From: Bowmanella pacifica
GTDB taxonomy: Bacteria > Pseudomonadota > Gammaproteobacteria > Enterobacterales > Alteromonadaceae
NCBI RefSeq assembly: GCF_014645355.1
Contig: NZ_BMLS01000002.1
Coordinates: forward strand, 372,001 to 436,000
Direction of reading: 5' to 3'
DNA: 64,000 nucleotides
The position numbers and the translations under genes are program-made. This document shows, one piece after another, positions 7,137 to 16,094 of the stretch. The notes beneath the pieces were generated by a model, which was not told the DNA's origin, searched no databases, and saw only the letters and a list, made by a program, of their open reading frames with translations. Each line of letters opens with the position of its first letter. The stretch's first letter is position 1.

Positions 7137-9435
7137 CTGCGTTATCCTCTTTATTCACGCTCTTCTTATCAAAAACCATCAGGAAGGCAGGCAGGAACAG
7201 GAAGTCTACCGCCAACGCAACCAAAATAATGATGCCCGTTAACATGCCCATATCGGCGTTGACGCCAAAATTGGACAAAGACAAAATGGCAAAACCGGAC
7301 ACCAATACCACGGTGGTGATCCATAAGGCGCGGCCAACACTACTAAAAGCATAGCGCACCGCTTGCTCGGCATCCGCTCCTTCCCTTCTGGCCCTTTGAT
7401 ACTTGGCCAGGAAATGTACCGTATCATCTACAATGATACCAAGGGACATGCTCATTACCACCGACAACCCCATATTGATCTGACCGGATATCACCGCCCA
7501 GATACCAAAGCCGATGCCGGCTGGTAGCAAGTTAGGTAGCAAGCTAATGGCACCCATTTTCCAGGAACGCAGGGCGATAACCAGCAAGCAGGAAATCAAT
7601 ATCAGCGCCAGCACTGTGCCACGCAGCATGCTGGCCATATTGGTTTCACCTATATGAGCAAACATCAAGGAGGGGCTGGAAGCTCTTACTTCTATATTTG
7701 GAGCGCGCTGCGCCAACCAATCCAACGCCCGCTGTTCAAAGGCGGTAAATTCCTTGCTGCCAAGGTTTTGCAGCGTCGCCATAACGCGGGTAGCCGACTT
7801 GTCCAGGTTAACCTGATTGTTGAGATCTAAACCAAAAGGCAAAGACATTTCGTACAGCAATAAATACTGCGCGGCCAACTCCCGGTCTTCGGGTAAGCGA
7901 TAATAGCTTTGGTCGTCGCCGTGCATATTTTGATTTAAGCGCTTAAAGGTATCGCTGATGCTGGAAACATGATCTATCTCGGGCTGAGCCCGCAACCACT
8001 GAGTAAAGTCTGCTACGATCTGAAGATTATCCGGCTTATTCAGCGCCGAAGGTTCCCCCATAAACAGACCAAAATCCATCGTCGCCATGCCGCTGATATG
8101 CTCTTCCTGGTAGTCGGCAGCGAAGCGGAACGGCATAGACGGTTTGAAGTATTCGGTGGCCTGATCATTCACCTCATTTTTCAATGTGGCACCAATGGCC
8201 ACAAGGGTCAGTATGACGGTAAACGGCAGCAACCTTTTGTGGTTAGTAATGACCCACTCAGCAAAAGCTTCCATACGTCCTGAAGAAGTTTGCTGCTTAA
8301 CCGCCACACGCATTGGCAGCAGCAACAACAACGCAGGTAGCAGTGTGACCGACAGTACAAAGGCCAGCATAATGCCCACGGCTGTCAAATTACCTAAATC
8401 GGCCAGAATAGGCACATCGGAGAAGTTCAGGGTTAAAAAGCCAATAGCCGTTGTGACACTGGTGATAAACACCGGCATTAAATTTAACTCCATGGCATAG
8501 CGAATGGCCTCGGCCTTGCTCTTACCCTGGCGTAAGCCATACAGCATGGAAGAAATAACGTGCACACAATCTGCCACCGCCAGTGTCATTACCAACGTGG
8601 GCACGTTCACCGTCGCGGTACTGAGAAAAACGCCCATCCAGCCGCTGATCCCCATAGTGGCGGCAATGGTGGTAATCAACACAATAACGGTCGATAAGGT
8701 ACCGGTAAACGAACGCAGCAGCAGCCACAACATCAACACAACGGTGAGGAACATCAGAGGCACTAGTGTACTGGCATCATTCTCTGCGGACGTCATAAAG
8801 GCATCGTTCATGTATACAACGCCTGTGTGGTAAAACTGATGGTTCGGGTAGGTTTGAGATAACGCGTTGCTAAGCTCACGCACCGCCCCAGCCACATCCC
8901 TAAATGCTTGGTCTAGGCCTTCGTCAGGCAACTGCACGGTAATATTGATCATGACAGCCTTACCATCGGCTGCCACCATCTTATCGACCAACGCCGGTTC
9001 AGACAGAGCCACTCGTCTGGCATTTTGTATCTCGTCCTGACTCATGCCCTGCGGATCTTCAAACAGATCCTCGACCAAGAGATCATCCCCCTCTGCTGAG
9101 GTATGCTGAAAATTGGTCATTGAATCGACCCGAGTGGCGTAAGGAATTCGCCAGGCTTCCTCGGTATAGTCCTTTATCAGGGCCAATGTTTGGGGTGAAA
9201 ACACATCTCCCTCGTCAGGGGCAATCACAATACTGGCGTTTTCACTCTTACTGAAAATGCTCTGCATATCTTCGTAAGCCTGGAGCTGCTCATTACCCGG
9301 CCCAAAAAAGATCTTATAGTCACCTCTGAAATAGAGATTTTTACTTCCCACGGCCGCCATGACGACCAGTAATAAGCACAGGGCTAATGTCAGCCAAGGC
9401 CTCAATAATATTGCATTTAACCAAACCGCTCTCAT
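7102..9435 (-). CDS. MMPL/RND family transporter
   Basis: 777 residues with the RND duplication: TM1 (about 14-32), a periplasmic loop of about 190 residues, a bundle of five helices, TM7, a second large loop, then five more helices. Charged membrane residues typical of proton-driven members are seen: an Asp in AVADCVH (first bundle) and two in IIVDDTVHFL (second). At this size it is closer to HpnN/MmpL-like lipid exporters than to 1000-residue drug pumps. ATGA overlap with the TetR gene upstream and 35-base overlap with the LolA-like gene downstream show tight coupling. Confidence 0.92.
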   Translation of the reverse strand: MRAVWLNAILLRPWLTLALCLLLVVMAAVGSKNLYFRGDYKIFFGPGNEQLQAYEDMQSIFSKSENASIVIAPDEGDVFSPQTLALIKDYTEEAWRIPYATRVDSMTNFQHTSAEGDDLLVEDLFEDPQGMSQDEIQNARRVALSEPALVDKMVAADGKAVMINITVQLPDEGLDQAFRDVAGAVRELSNALSQTYPNHQFYHTGVVYMNDAFMTSAENDASTLVPLMFLTVVLMLWLLLRSFTGTLSTVIVLITTIAATMGISGWMGVFLSTATVNVPTLVMTLAVADCVHVISSMLYGLRQGKSKAEAIRYAMELNLMPVFITSVTTAIGFLTLNFSDVPILADLGNLTAVGIMLAFVLSVTLLPALLLLLPMRVAVKQQTSSGRMEAFAEWVITNHKRLLPFTVILTLVAIGATLKNEVNDQATEYFKPSMPFRFAADYQEEHISGMATMDFGLFMGEPSALNKPDNLQIVADFTQWLRAQPEIDHVSSISDTFKRLNQNMHGDDQSYYRLPEDRELAAQYLLLYEMSLPFGLDLNNQVNLDKSATRVMATLQNLGSKEFTAFEQRALDWLAQRAPNIEVRASSPSLMFAHIGETNMASMLRGTVLALILISCLLVIALRSWKMGAISLLPNLLPAGIGFGIWAVISGQINMGLSVVMSMSLGIIVDDTVHFLAKYQRARREGADAEQAVRYAFSSVGRALWITTVVLVSGFAILSLSNFGVNADMGMLTGIIILVALAVDFLFLPAFLMVFDKKSVNKEDNADDTDKKLQATV

Positions 9436-10199
9436 GTGATTTTCCCCTTCGCCCCAGTGTGTCTGGTATGTTCCTTTAATTTCGACAGTTCATCGACAAA
9501 CACTTCTTCTCCGACACGCTGCCAGCTATCCCAATAGTCAAAGTCACTGGAAAGCGGTAGCCACTGCATACCATCCAGCATCAGATTCATGTTAAACATC
9601 AGGGTCTTTTCCTCTTCCAGCGCCTGCACCAATTGCGCTGTGCTCGCCGCCAGCATCAAAGCCGTTGAACCAAAGGCCATGGCCCAGGCAGCAAAACTCA
9701 GTTGGGTAAATGTTGTCCCCTCAGGAGGCTGCAACTCCCCGTTTTCAATGGCCAAGACAAATAACTGATTACAGACCTCGCCCAGTTGCTGCTCCAGCAC
9801 GAATTGCATGTCTAATCGCTCCTGACTGGCTCGTTCAGCAACAGCAGGGGTTTTGGATGTCAGCACGCAATAAAACAGTGTGGGGTGAGACAGCGCATGT
9901 AAGCGGTAGGCAAAACATAATGCCAATAATTTTTCTCTGGCATTACCTTTGAAGTTCAAGGCTTTATAAAAAAAATCCAACTCCGTTTGCATCGCTTTAA
10001 TACACAAGGCGCAGAGCAGGTCTTCTTTGCTGGAAAAATGGTTATATACCGTGCCTTTGGAGTAATCGCAGGCAGCCACCAGCTTATCCATGGTCAGGCC
10101 ACTAAAGCCATGCTCGGCCATAATATGCTCGGCCAACAACAGAAGCTCCTGCTCACGTTCAGCAATAGCTTGCTGGCGTTTACCGGTGATTTTTTTCAT
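9432..10199 (-). CDS. TetR/AcrR family repressor of the MMPL operon
   Basis: 255 residues from the ATG at 10199. Longer starts at 10247 and 10265 exist, but they add an unstructured leader and run into the palindromic operator. N-terminal TetR helix-turn-helix at about 23-60 (GFSGLTMDKLVAACDYSKG, then TVYNHFSSKEDLL). The C-terminal ligand domain is long for the family. Its stop overlaps the MMPL start as ATGA. With the palindrome just upstream it should control its own operon, probably released by a hydrophobic ligand. Confidence 0.88.
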   Translation of the reverse strand: MKKITGKRQQAIAEREQELLLLAEHIMAEHGFSGLTMDKLVAACDYSKGTVYNHFSSKEDLLCALCIKAMQTELDFFYKALNFKGNAREKLLALCFAYRLHALSHPTLFYCVLTSKTPAVAERASQERLDMQFVLEQQLGEVCNQLFVLAIENGELQPPEGTTFTQLSFAAWAMAFGSTALMLAASTAQLVQALEEEKTLMFNMNLMLDGMQWLPLSSDFDYWDSWQRVGEEVFVDELSKLKEHTRHTGAKGKIT

Positions 10200-10247
10200 C
10201 AGGCAGTCAGATAGATGACCATCTTTGGAAACAAGGTTAAATTCCAT

Positions 10248-10283
10248 AAAATGACGAACCGTCAATGTTGACGATTCGTCATT
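10248..10283. promoter_or_regulatory. 36-bp palindromic operator of the TetR-MMPL operon
   Basis: Two 17-base arms flank a 2-base centre. AAATGACGAACCGTCAA (10248-10264) pairs with TTGACGATTCGTCATTT (10267-10283) at 16 of 17 positions. Each arm itself carries a GACG/CGTC element, so two overlapping dimers could bind. It lies 49 bases upstream of the preferred TetR start codon, where a repressor would block transcription. No other copy was noticed in the window. Confidence 0.85.
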
Positions 10284-10838
10284 TTAGTAGAAGTTTTACA
10301 CAAATCAATAAGGCAGCAGAAAGAATTTTCACTATCACGGCTTTTGCTTCATCTATCAATTTAGCTGAGGGACAAAGCTCAGATCATGCACTAAACGCAT
10401 ACGCTTAGTATGTTTTACATACGTCTTTTTATACCTGGATCGATTAATATTTATTCACAAGGTAGCCAGCCCGGTCGCCTTAACGCAGTGGCAGCAACGG
10501 AATAAAACAATGGCAAAGCAAAAGAGTGTACCCTCACAACCCAGTAGTATAAAAAGCACACAAAAGTCCAGCCCTTACACAGTGGCATGCAAGCAAGTCG
10601 GACTGCTGCATTTTAATGTTGTTGGCTCTCCCACTACCACTGCCGCAAAAGAAAGCCTGAATTTTCTGCGTAGCTGCAATTAAGGCCAGCTAATCCCGCA
10701 GTCGTTAAGCTGGCGCGCCTTGGCACCGCCAGCAACTGTTTGTTTTAAAAGCGCAAATTTATGCAGCAGCATATCTGCCTTCTCTTTCCCTGAAGGAGGC
10801 GGCAAAATACCCCTCTTTTTTCTACGGTGTGTTTAGCC
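10284..10838. other. long intergenic region upstream of tdk
   Basis: About 550 bases between the divergent TetR operon and tdk. It holds the leftward operon's promoter side, a small possible hairpin (CTGAG...CTCAG near 10366-10382), one short open frame listed separately, and an AAGGAGG at about 10793-10799 that has no start codon at usable distance. No RNA gene recognised. Confidence 0.5.
10510..10683 (+). CDS. possible 57-residue small protein
   Basis: ATG at 10510 to TAA at 10683: a Ser/Lys/Gln-rich N-terminal half, then ACKQVGLLHFNVVGSP and a Cys near the end. The only ribosome-site hint is CGGA 9 bases upstream. Composition does not clearly mark it as coding; it may be chance or a gene remnant. 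Confidence 0.22.
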   Translation: MAKQKSVPSQPSSIKSTQKSSPYTVACKQVGLLHFNVVGSPTTTAAKESLNFLRSCN

Positions 10839-11417
10839 ATGGCGCAACTGTACTTTTACTATTCGGCCATGAACGCCGGTAAGTCCACCTCCCTGCTTCA
10901 ATCTGCCTACAACTACAAAGAACGGGGTATGCATGTTGCGCTGTTTACTGCCGCCTTGGATGATCGCTTTGGCACAGGCGTAGTGGCCTCACGAATCGGG
11001 TTGCAGGCAGAGGCAGAGTTATTCAGCCAGAACACCCATCTGCTGGAACGTATAAACCAGTTAAACCGCCTGCAGCGGGTCGATTGTGTGTTTATCGATG
11101 AGGCACAATTTTTAACCAAAGAACAGGTGCGCCAGTTAACTTTTGTGGTGGATGAATTAAAGGTCCCGGTACTGGCCTATGGTTTGCGAACGGACTTTGC
11201 CGGAGAAACCTTTGAAGGCAGTCATTACCTGTTGGCCTGGGCGGATAAACTGGTTGAATTGAAAACCGTCTGTCACTGTGGCCGCAAAGCTAACTTTGTA
11301 GTACGTATGGATGAACAGGGACGGGCCGTGAAGCAAGGAGCACAAGTGGATGTGGGCGGTAACGATAAATATGTCTCCATGTGCCGCACTCACTTTAGCA
11401 AACTGGTTTGGGAGTGA
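10839..11417 (+). CDS. tdk: thymidine kinase (type II)
   Basis: 192 residues from the ATG at 10839; an in-frame GTG at 10827 is unlikely. The P-loop is NAGKST at 12-17, the Walker B/catalytic segment FIDEAQFL at 85-92, and a Zn-binding lasso domain with CHCGRK plus a later CxxH near the C-terminus. It phosphorylates thymidine (dUrd) to the monophosphate for salvage, in the cytoplasm. Nine bases separate it from a LysE-type exporter, so they may be co-transcribed, though with no evident functional link. Confidence 0.95.
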   Translation: MAQLYFYYSAMNAGKSTSLLQSAYNYKERGMHVALFTAALDDRFGTGVVASRIGLQAEAELFSQNTHLLERINQLNRLQRVDCVFIDEAQFLTKEQVRQLTFVVDELKVPVLAYGLRTDFAGETFEGSHYLLAWADKLVELKTVCHCGRKANFVVRMDEQGRAVKQGAQVDVGGNDKYVSMCRTHFSKLVWE

Positions 11418-11426
11418 TCTAAACAT

Positions 11427-12032
11427 ATGGAATACGCTGCGCTATTGATGTTTGTCATATCGGCCTCAATCACACCAGGCCCGAATAATCTGATGTTAAT
11501 GGCTTCCGGCCTCAATCATGGGATAAAACGCAGCGTGCCACACTTGCTGGGGGTGGATATCGGCTTCACCTTGATGGTGGTCGCGGTGGGATTGGGTATG
11601 GCCGGCGTATTTACCGCGTTTCCACAACTGCACGATGTACTGAAAGTTATTGGCACCTTATATTTATTGTGGCTGGCCTGGCAAATAGGCTCAGCGCCGG
11701 TAGACGGTATCAAGCTAAAGGATCGCAAACCCTTTAGTTTTATGCAGGCAGCCTTGTTTCAATGGGTTAATCCTAAAGCCTGGATCATGATAGTCGGCGC
11801 GGTGGCAACCTATACCGAAGCTGGTAGTAACTACACCTGGCAAGTGATGCAAATTGCACTGTTTTTCTTTGTCTTTGGTACGCCCTGCACCATAGTTTGG
11901 CTGCTGTTTGGTACCAGCCTGAAACGCTTTATTAATACGCCGGGTAATCTGCGCCTGTTCAATATCAGCATGGCACTGCTGTTGGTAGCATCTTTACTGC
12001 CTGGTCTGCTGGACCTGGTTATCCAGCGCTGA
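11427..12032 (+). CDS. LysE/RhtB family amino-acid or metabolite exporter
   Basis: 201 residues with about six membrane helices. The N-terminal ITPGPNNLMLMASG segment and the FQWVNPKAW motif near residues 110-118 are the family signature. Members export basic or neutral amino acids or related small molecules across the inner membrane; the substrate cannot be told here. Follows tdk by 9 bases. Confidence 0.92.
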   Translation: MEYAALLMFVISASITPGPNNLMLMASGLNHGIKRSVPHLLGVDIGFTLMVVAVGLGMAGVFTAFPQLHDVLKVIGTLYLLWLAWQIGSAPVDGIKLKDRKPFSFMQAALFQWVNPKAWIMIVGAVATYTEAGSNYTWQVMQIALFFFVFGTPCTIVWLLFGTSLKRFINTPGNLRLFNISMALLLVASLLPGLLDLVIQR

Positions 12033-12092
12033 TTGGCCCAAAGCTATCAGCGCGCCAGACACAGACCTCTAGCAACATTAAAGGTAAATAAG

Positions 12093-12479
12093 ATGCCAAC
12101 TGATGCACTGCGAGAATTTATTCAATGCCTGCCACTTCCCGCCCTAGTTGCGAAACACACTAAGCATAGCCGCGTTAATCATCCTACTTTGTTGGTAAAC
12201 CAGCAGTTCAGCAACGAACTGGGATATGTGCATAGCGATATCCCGGATAAGCATTCCTGGTGGCAAAAAGTCTACCCGGACCCGCTCTATCAACAGGTGG
12301 TACAGCGCCAATGGGAACTTGAAGAAGAGCTGGCCGAACGGGAGGGACGCCAATTTATCCGCCTGGATGTCAACCTCACCCTCAAGAATGGGCGGGAAAA
12401 GCGCTATAGGGTACTAAGTAGCCCCTGTCCCGGATTACCTGATTACATCCAAGTACTCTTTATTGAACTGACACCCTAA
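12093..12479 (+). CDS. small PAS-domain protein
   Basis: 128 residues from ATG 12093, which has AAGGTAAATAAG immediately upstream; an upstream TTG-initiated frame from 12033 lacks a ribosome site. The chain fits a single PAS domain: VNQQFSNELGYVHSDIPDK (PAS core), a long linking helix with WELEEELAEREG, then strands ending in VLFIELTP. No output domain, so it would act through a partner. Similar PAS-only proteins often occur near kinases; none is adjacent. Confidence 0.7.
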   Translation: MPTDALREFIQCLPLPALVAKHTKHSRVNHPTLLVNQQFSNELGYVHSDIPDKHSWWQKVYPDPLYQQVVQRQWELEEELAEREGRQFIRLDVNLTLKNGREKRYRVLSSPCPGLPDYIQVLFIELTP

Positions 12480-12528
12480 ATAACCACCAATGGCTGTTGC
12501 AATAACTTCTCAGTTCGCCAAAATAAAT

Positions 12529-12557
12529 GTATACATTTTCAGATGAGTATACATTTT
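12529..12557. promoter_or_regulatory. tandem GTATACATTTT repeats, likely GntR operator
   Basis: An 11-base direct repeat, GTATACATTTT, occurs at 12529-12539 and 12547-12557, an 18-base period. Each copy has the palindrome GTATAC (TGTATACA in the first), the kind of core bound by FadR/VanR-type GntR regulators. The second copy overlaps the TTG start of the BenE gene, whose operon includes a GntR regulator. Autorepression is the natural reading. Confidence 0.65.
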
Positions 12558-13719
12558 GCCACAATTGGGTAAAGATCTAAGCCTGTCAGCCATCAGCGCC
12601 GGTTTTGTTGCCGTACTGGTCGGTTTTGCCAGCTCAGTGGCCATTGTGTTTCAAGCCGCCCAGGCGGCGGGAGCCGATCAGGCTATGATGATCTCCTGGA
12701 TAGGTGCACTAGGCCTGGGTATGGGACTCACCTGTATAGGCTTTTCCTGGTATTACAAGGCGCCTGTTATCACCGCTTGGTCTACCCCTGGTGCTGCCCT
12801 GCTTGCCAGCAGCCTGCTGGGGGTGCCCATTGCAGAGGCCATCGGTGCCTTTATGTTCTGTGCCGCTTTAACCATCTTACTGGGTCTGTCCGGTGGTTTT
12901 GACCGTCTGATGCGGCGAATTCCCCCTTCCATCGCCAGTGCTATGCTGGCGGGTATTCTGGTTCAGTTCGGTTTATCCATCTTTACCTCGCTGCAAACAG
13001 AGCCACTGCTGGTCATCTCCATGCTGCTAAGTTACTTGTTAGCACGGCGCTGGCTGCCTCGCTACGCCATTATGCTGGTGTTACTGGCCGGCCTGCTCTG
13101 CGCCAGTTGGTTGAACAAGCTGGACATCAGTACTGTGGCGTTGAGTTTCAGTCAGCCAGTCTTTGTCTGGCCTCAGTTCAATCTGGGCGTACTGCTGGGA
13201 GTGGGGTTGCCGCTGTTTATTGTTACCATGACCTCGCAAAATATCCCCGGTATTGCCACGCTCAGAGCCAGCGGTTACCAGCATGTTCCCGTCTCCCCTA
13301 TACTGACCGGCACCGGCCTGACGTCGTTACTTTTAGCGCCTTTGGGTGGCTTTGCCTTTAACCTGGCCGCTATCACCGCCGCTATTTGTACCGGCCCTGA
13401 ATCCCATACCGACAGCAGTAAACGCTATGTAGCCGGTCTGTCCGCCGGTATCTTTTATATTCTGGCTGGTCTCGCGGGTGCTTCAGTGGTCGCGCTGTTT
13501 ATGGCCTTACCTAACGCGCTGGTCGCCAGCCTGGCGGGACTGGCCTTGCTGGGTACCATAGGCACCAGCTTGTCTGTGGCACTACAAGAAAGTAGCGAGC
13601 GAGATGCTGCCCTGCTGTGTTTTCTGATCACCGCTTCTGGCGTCAGTTTCTTTGCTATTGGCGCCGCTTTTTGGGGACTAATGGGTGGTATGCTAACCCT
13701 GCTGTTTAGTAAAAAATAA
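12556..13719 (+). CDS. benE: BenE family benzoate/aromatic-acid:H+ symporter
   Basis: 387 residues, about 12 membrane helices. Characteristic start (LSLSAISAGFVAVLVGFASS) and VITAWSTPGAALLASS, plus TMTSQNIPGIATLRASGY in the middle, identify BenE. The start appears to be TTG at 12556 (TTG 12565 also possible); an in-frame stop at 12544-12546 excludes anything longer, and no ATG lies early. A 9-codon out-of-frame mini-ORF (12543-12572) overlaps the start. The GntR regulator follows after one base. No aromatic degradation genes are nearby, so the substrate may not be benzoate. Confidence 0.88.
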   Translation: MPQLGKDLSLSAISAGFVAVLVGFASSVAIVFQAAQAAGADQAMMISWIGALGLGMGLTCIGFSWYYKAPVITAWSTPGAALLASSLLGVPIAEAIGAFMFCAALTILLGLSGGFDRLMRRIPPSIASAMLAGILVQFGLSIFTSLQTEPLLVISMLLSYLLARRWLPRYAIMLVLLAGLLCASWLNKLDISTVALSFSQPVFVWPQFNLGVLLGVGLPLFIVTMTSQNIPGIATLRASGYQHVPVSPILTGTGLTSLLLAPLGGFAFNLAAITAAICTGPESHTDSSKRYVAGLSAGIFYILAGLAGASVVALFMALPNALVASLAGLALLGTIGTSLSVALQESSERDAALLCFLITASGVSFFAIGAAFWGLMGGMLTLLFSKK

Positions 13720-13720
13720 C

Positions 13721-14332
13721 ATGAGCCTGTACAACAAACTTAAAACAGACCTGCAAGCTGGCCGATTTGCGCCAGGCACGATACTTAAGCAAAAAGCGCT
13801 AGCCGAACAATACCAGGTCAGCCGTATCCCCGTGCGTGACGCCATCCTCAAGCTGAAAAACGAAGGATGGCTCACCGACCATGGAAAATGCGGAGTAGCA
13901 GTTCCAGAGTTTGACGCCCTGGAAGTGGAAGATATTTATCTGATGCGCATGCGTCTGGAACCTCTGCTACAAGAGCTTGCCCTGCCCAGGCTGAATAGCG
14001 AAGTCTTGGGGCGAGCGGAAGACATTCTCGCCCAAATGGAAAGGTCGCCGATATCAGCGGCCGACATCGGTGAACTAAACTGGCAGTTTCACGCTTGCCT
14101 TTATCAGGCTGCACAGCGCCCTACGCTCTATGCGGTGGTAAAGCACCTGCACCGCCAATGTCAGCGTTATATAGGCTATCAGTCATTGAGCCTGAATTAT
14201 CAATCACGCAGCCAGGCGGAACACCATGCACTGTTGGATGCTCTGCGTGCAAGGGATGGAAAATTGGCTGAACGCCTGCTGCGCGAGCATATCAGCGAGG
14301 CCGGCCAGGCTCTGGTTAAGTTTTTGCGCTGA
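13721..14332 (+). CDS. GntR family regulator (FCD/FadR subfamily)
   Basis: 203 residues. N-terminal winged helix-turn-helix at about 7-65, with LKQKALAEQYQVSRIPVRDA as the GntR core. C-terminal all-helical FCD domain (about 75-200) with the Asp/His-type metal or ligand pocket residues expected (EDIYLMRMRLEPL; later QFHACLYQAA and EHHALLDAL). It starts one base after benE, so is co-transcribed; the GTATAC repeats ahead of benE are its probable operator. Ligand presumably the symporter's substrate. Confidence 0.92.
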   Translation: MSLYNKLKTDLQAGRFAPGTILKQKALAEQYQVSRIPVRDAILKLKNEGWLTDHGKCGVAVPEFDALEVEDIYLMRMRLEPLLQELALPRLNSEVLGRAEDILAQMERSPISAADIGELNWQFHACLYQAAQRPTLYAVVKHLHRQCQRYIGYQSLSLNYQSRSQAEHHALLDALRARDGKLAERLLREHISEAGQALVKFLR

Positions 14333-14336
14333 GCAC

Positions 14337-16094
14337 TTAATTGCCGATATCCTGACTGTCCTGACGAAACAGGGACTCTAGTTGCTCACGCCCGCGTTTA
14401 CTGCGCTCAATCAGAGCATCCATATCATCCAGCTCTTCCAGCGTGTTAGCCAGCAACGCTTCATCATGTTTACGAAACACCTGCACCAGATAATCAGAAC
14501 GGGCGCTAGATACCCCATAGGCTTTGAGCACATGATTAGCCGCTTCCAGGCTACCTGAATAGACCTCGCGAACCAAGTCCGTCACCCCCATTCGGTGCAA
14601 ATTACGCACTGTGATACGGTTATGTGCACGGGCTATAATGTGAACGTGGGCAAAGTGTTCCCTTACCAGCTCTGCAATCTTCATCACATCGCTTTCGCGG
14701 TTAACCGCTATCAGCAATACTTTGGCCTGCTCGATCCCCGCAGCCCTTAGCAAGTCCAGCTTAGTGGCATCGCCGTAAAACACCTTATTGCCAAACTGTT
14801 CAACAAAGGCAATATGCGCGGCGTCTTTATCCAACGCGGTAAAAGGGATCTGGTTGGCAGCCAGGATCCTGGCACTCATCTGGCCAAAGCGGCCAAAACC
14901 CGCAATGACCACCTGAGGGTCCTCTACACTGCTGGCTGTATCATACACAGGCGGGCACTGACGACTGTTTACCCAGCGGCTGTAAAGTATGACCAGTGGC
15001 GAGGTCATCGCCATGGAAATGCCAACAATCAGACTGACCTGACTGGCCAGATTGGGCTCAAGTAACCCCTTGGCTGCCGCAGTGGTCATCACCACAAAAG
15101 CAAACTCTCCGCCTTGTGACAACATCAGCGCCACTCGCACCGCATCGCCTTTTTTCTGTCCGGCCACTATCAGCAAACCACCAATAATCAGGGTTTTAAT
15201 CACCACCAGCAACAGGCTGGCTCCGACAATAAAACCGGGTTCATCCAGCAGCAACTGCAGATCCAGATTCATACCTATGGCAATAAAGAATAAGCCCAGC
15301 AACAAGCCTTTAAATGGCTCTATTTCAGTTTCCAATTGATGGCGAAAACTGGAATTGGCCAGCAACATACCAGCTAGAAAGGCTCCCATACCCATGGATA
15401 AACCGGCTTGCTCCATCACCAAAGCCGTGGCAATCACAATCAACAGCGCGGCTGCGGTCATCACCTCTTCATTGCCGTAACGAGACAGCAAGCGTAAAAA
15501 AGGATTCAGCAGATAACGGCCCACCAGCAATACGGCAAAAATGGCGGATAAACTCAACCACCAAGGTGGTGCATTACCATCGCCACCGGCCAGCGATTCA
15601 ACCAACAACAGAATGGGGATCACCGCCAGATCCTGCATCAGTAAAATGGCAAAGCCTTGCTGCCCCGGTGGGGTTTTAAGAATGCCCTGCTCGGCCATTA
15701 ATTGCACCGCAAAGGCAGTGGAAGATAATGCCAGCGCCAAACCAATCACTAATGACGGCTGCCATTGTTGGGCCGCCCAGATAACCAGCACGCCTACCAG
15801 TACCAGAGAGGTCAGCAGCAACTGCCCACCGCCAGTCAGCAGCACGGCCTGACGCATAGACCAGAGTTTTTTAGGCTCCAACTCCAATCCAATCACAAAC
15901 AACAGCAGAATCACCCCAAGCTCAGCCACATGCAGTACATGGTCTGGCTCATGAATAAGCCCCATCATAGATGGCCCGATAATAACCCCGGCCACCAGGT
16001 AGCCGAGAATGGCCCCAAGTTTTAAACGCTTAAACAAAGGCACGGCGATCACCGCCGCAATAAGAAAAATAACTCCGGTTGCCAGAGCTGACAT
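14337..16094 (-). CDS. CPA2 family cation:proton antiporter with TrkA-N domain (KefB/KefC-like)
   Basis: 585 residues. Residues 1-375 form the Na+/H+ exchanger-type membrane domain of about 12-13 helices. Residues about 390-510 form a RCK/TrkA-N domain whose nucleotide loop reads VIAGFGRFGQ, with a later FYGDATKLDLL. The C-terminus is a short acidic helix tail. Kef proteins exchange K+ for H+ to protect against electrophiles. No kefF/kefG ancillary gene is adjacent, so the glutathione-gated role is unproven and Na+ or K+ specificity is open. Monocistronic; tail to tail with the GntR gene (4 bases). Confidence 0.88.
   Translation of the reverse strand: MSALATGVIFLIAAVIAVPLFKRLKLGAILGYLVAGVIIGPSMMGLIHEPDHVLHVAELGVILLLFVIGLELEPKKLWSMRQAVLLTGGGQLLLTSLVLVGVLVIWAAQQWQPSLVIGLALALSSTAFAVQLMAEQGILKTPPGQQGFAILLMQDLAVIPILLLVESLAGGDGNAPPWWLSLSAIFAVLLVGRYLLNPFLRLLSRYGNEEVMTAAALLIVIATALVMEQAGLSMGMGAFLAGMLLANSSFRHQLETEIEPFKGLLLGLFFIAIGMNLDLQLLLDEPGFIVGASLLLVVIKTLIIGGLLIVAGQKKGDAVRVALMLSQGGEFAFVVMTTAAAKGLLEPNLASQVSLIVGISMAMTSPLVILYSRWVNSRQCPPVYDTASSVEDPQVVIAGFGRFGQMSARILAANQIPFTALDKDAAHIAFVEQFGNKVFYGDATKLDLLRAAGIEQAKVLLIAVNRESDVMKIAELVREHFAHVHIIARAHNRITVRNLHRMGVTDLVREVYSGSLEAANHVLKAYGVSSARSDYLVQVFRKHDEALLANTLEELDDMDALIERSKRGREQLESLFRQDSQDIGN

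Noticed and set aside
10785-10838. AAGGAGG before tdk as start site for another small gene
   Set aside because: No ATG, GTG or TTG occurs at workable distance, and no open frame follows.
12556-14332. Benzoate catabolic cluster
   Set aside because: Only a transporter and regulator are present; no ring-hydroxylating or ring-cleaving genes lie in the window.
14337-16094. Specific naming as kefB or kefC
   Set aside because: The ancillary quinone reductase gene (kefF/kefG) is absent and specificity cannot be read from sequence.
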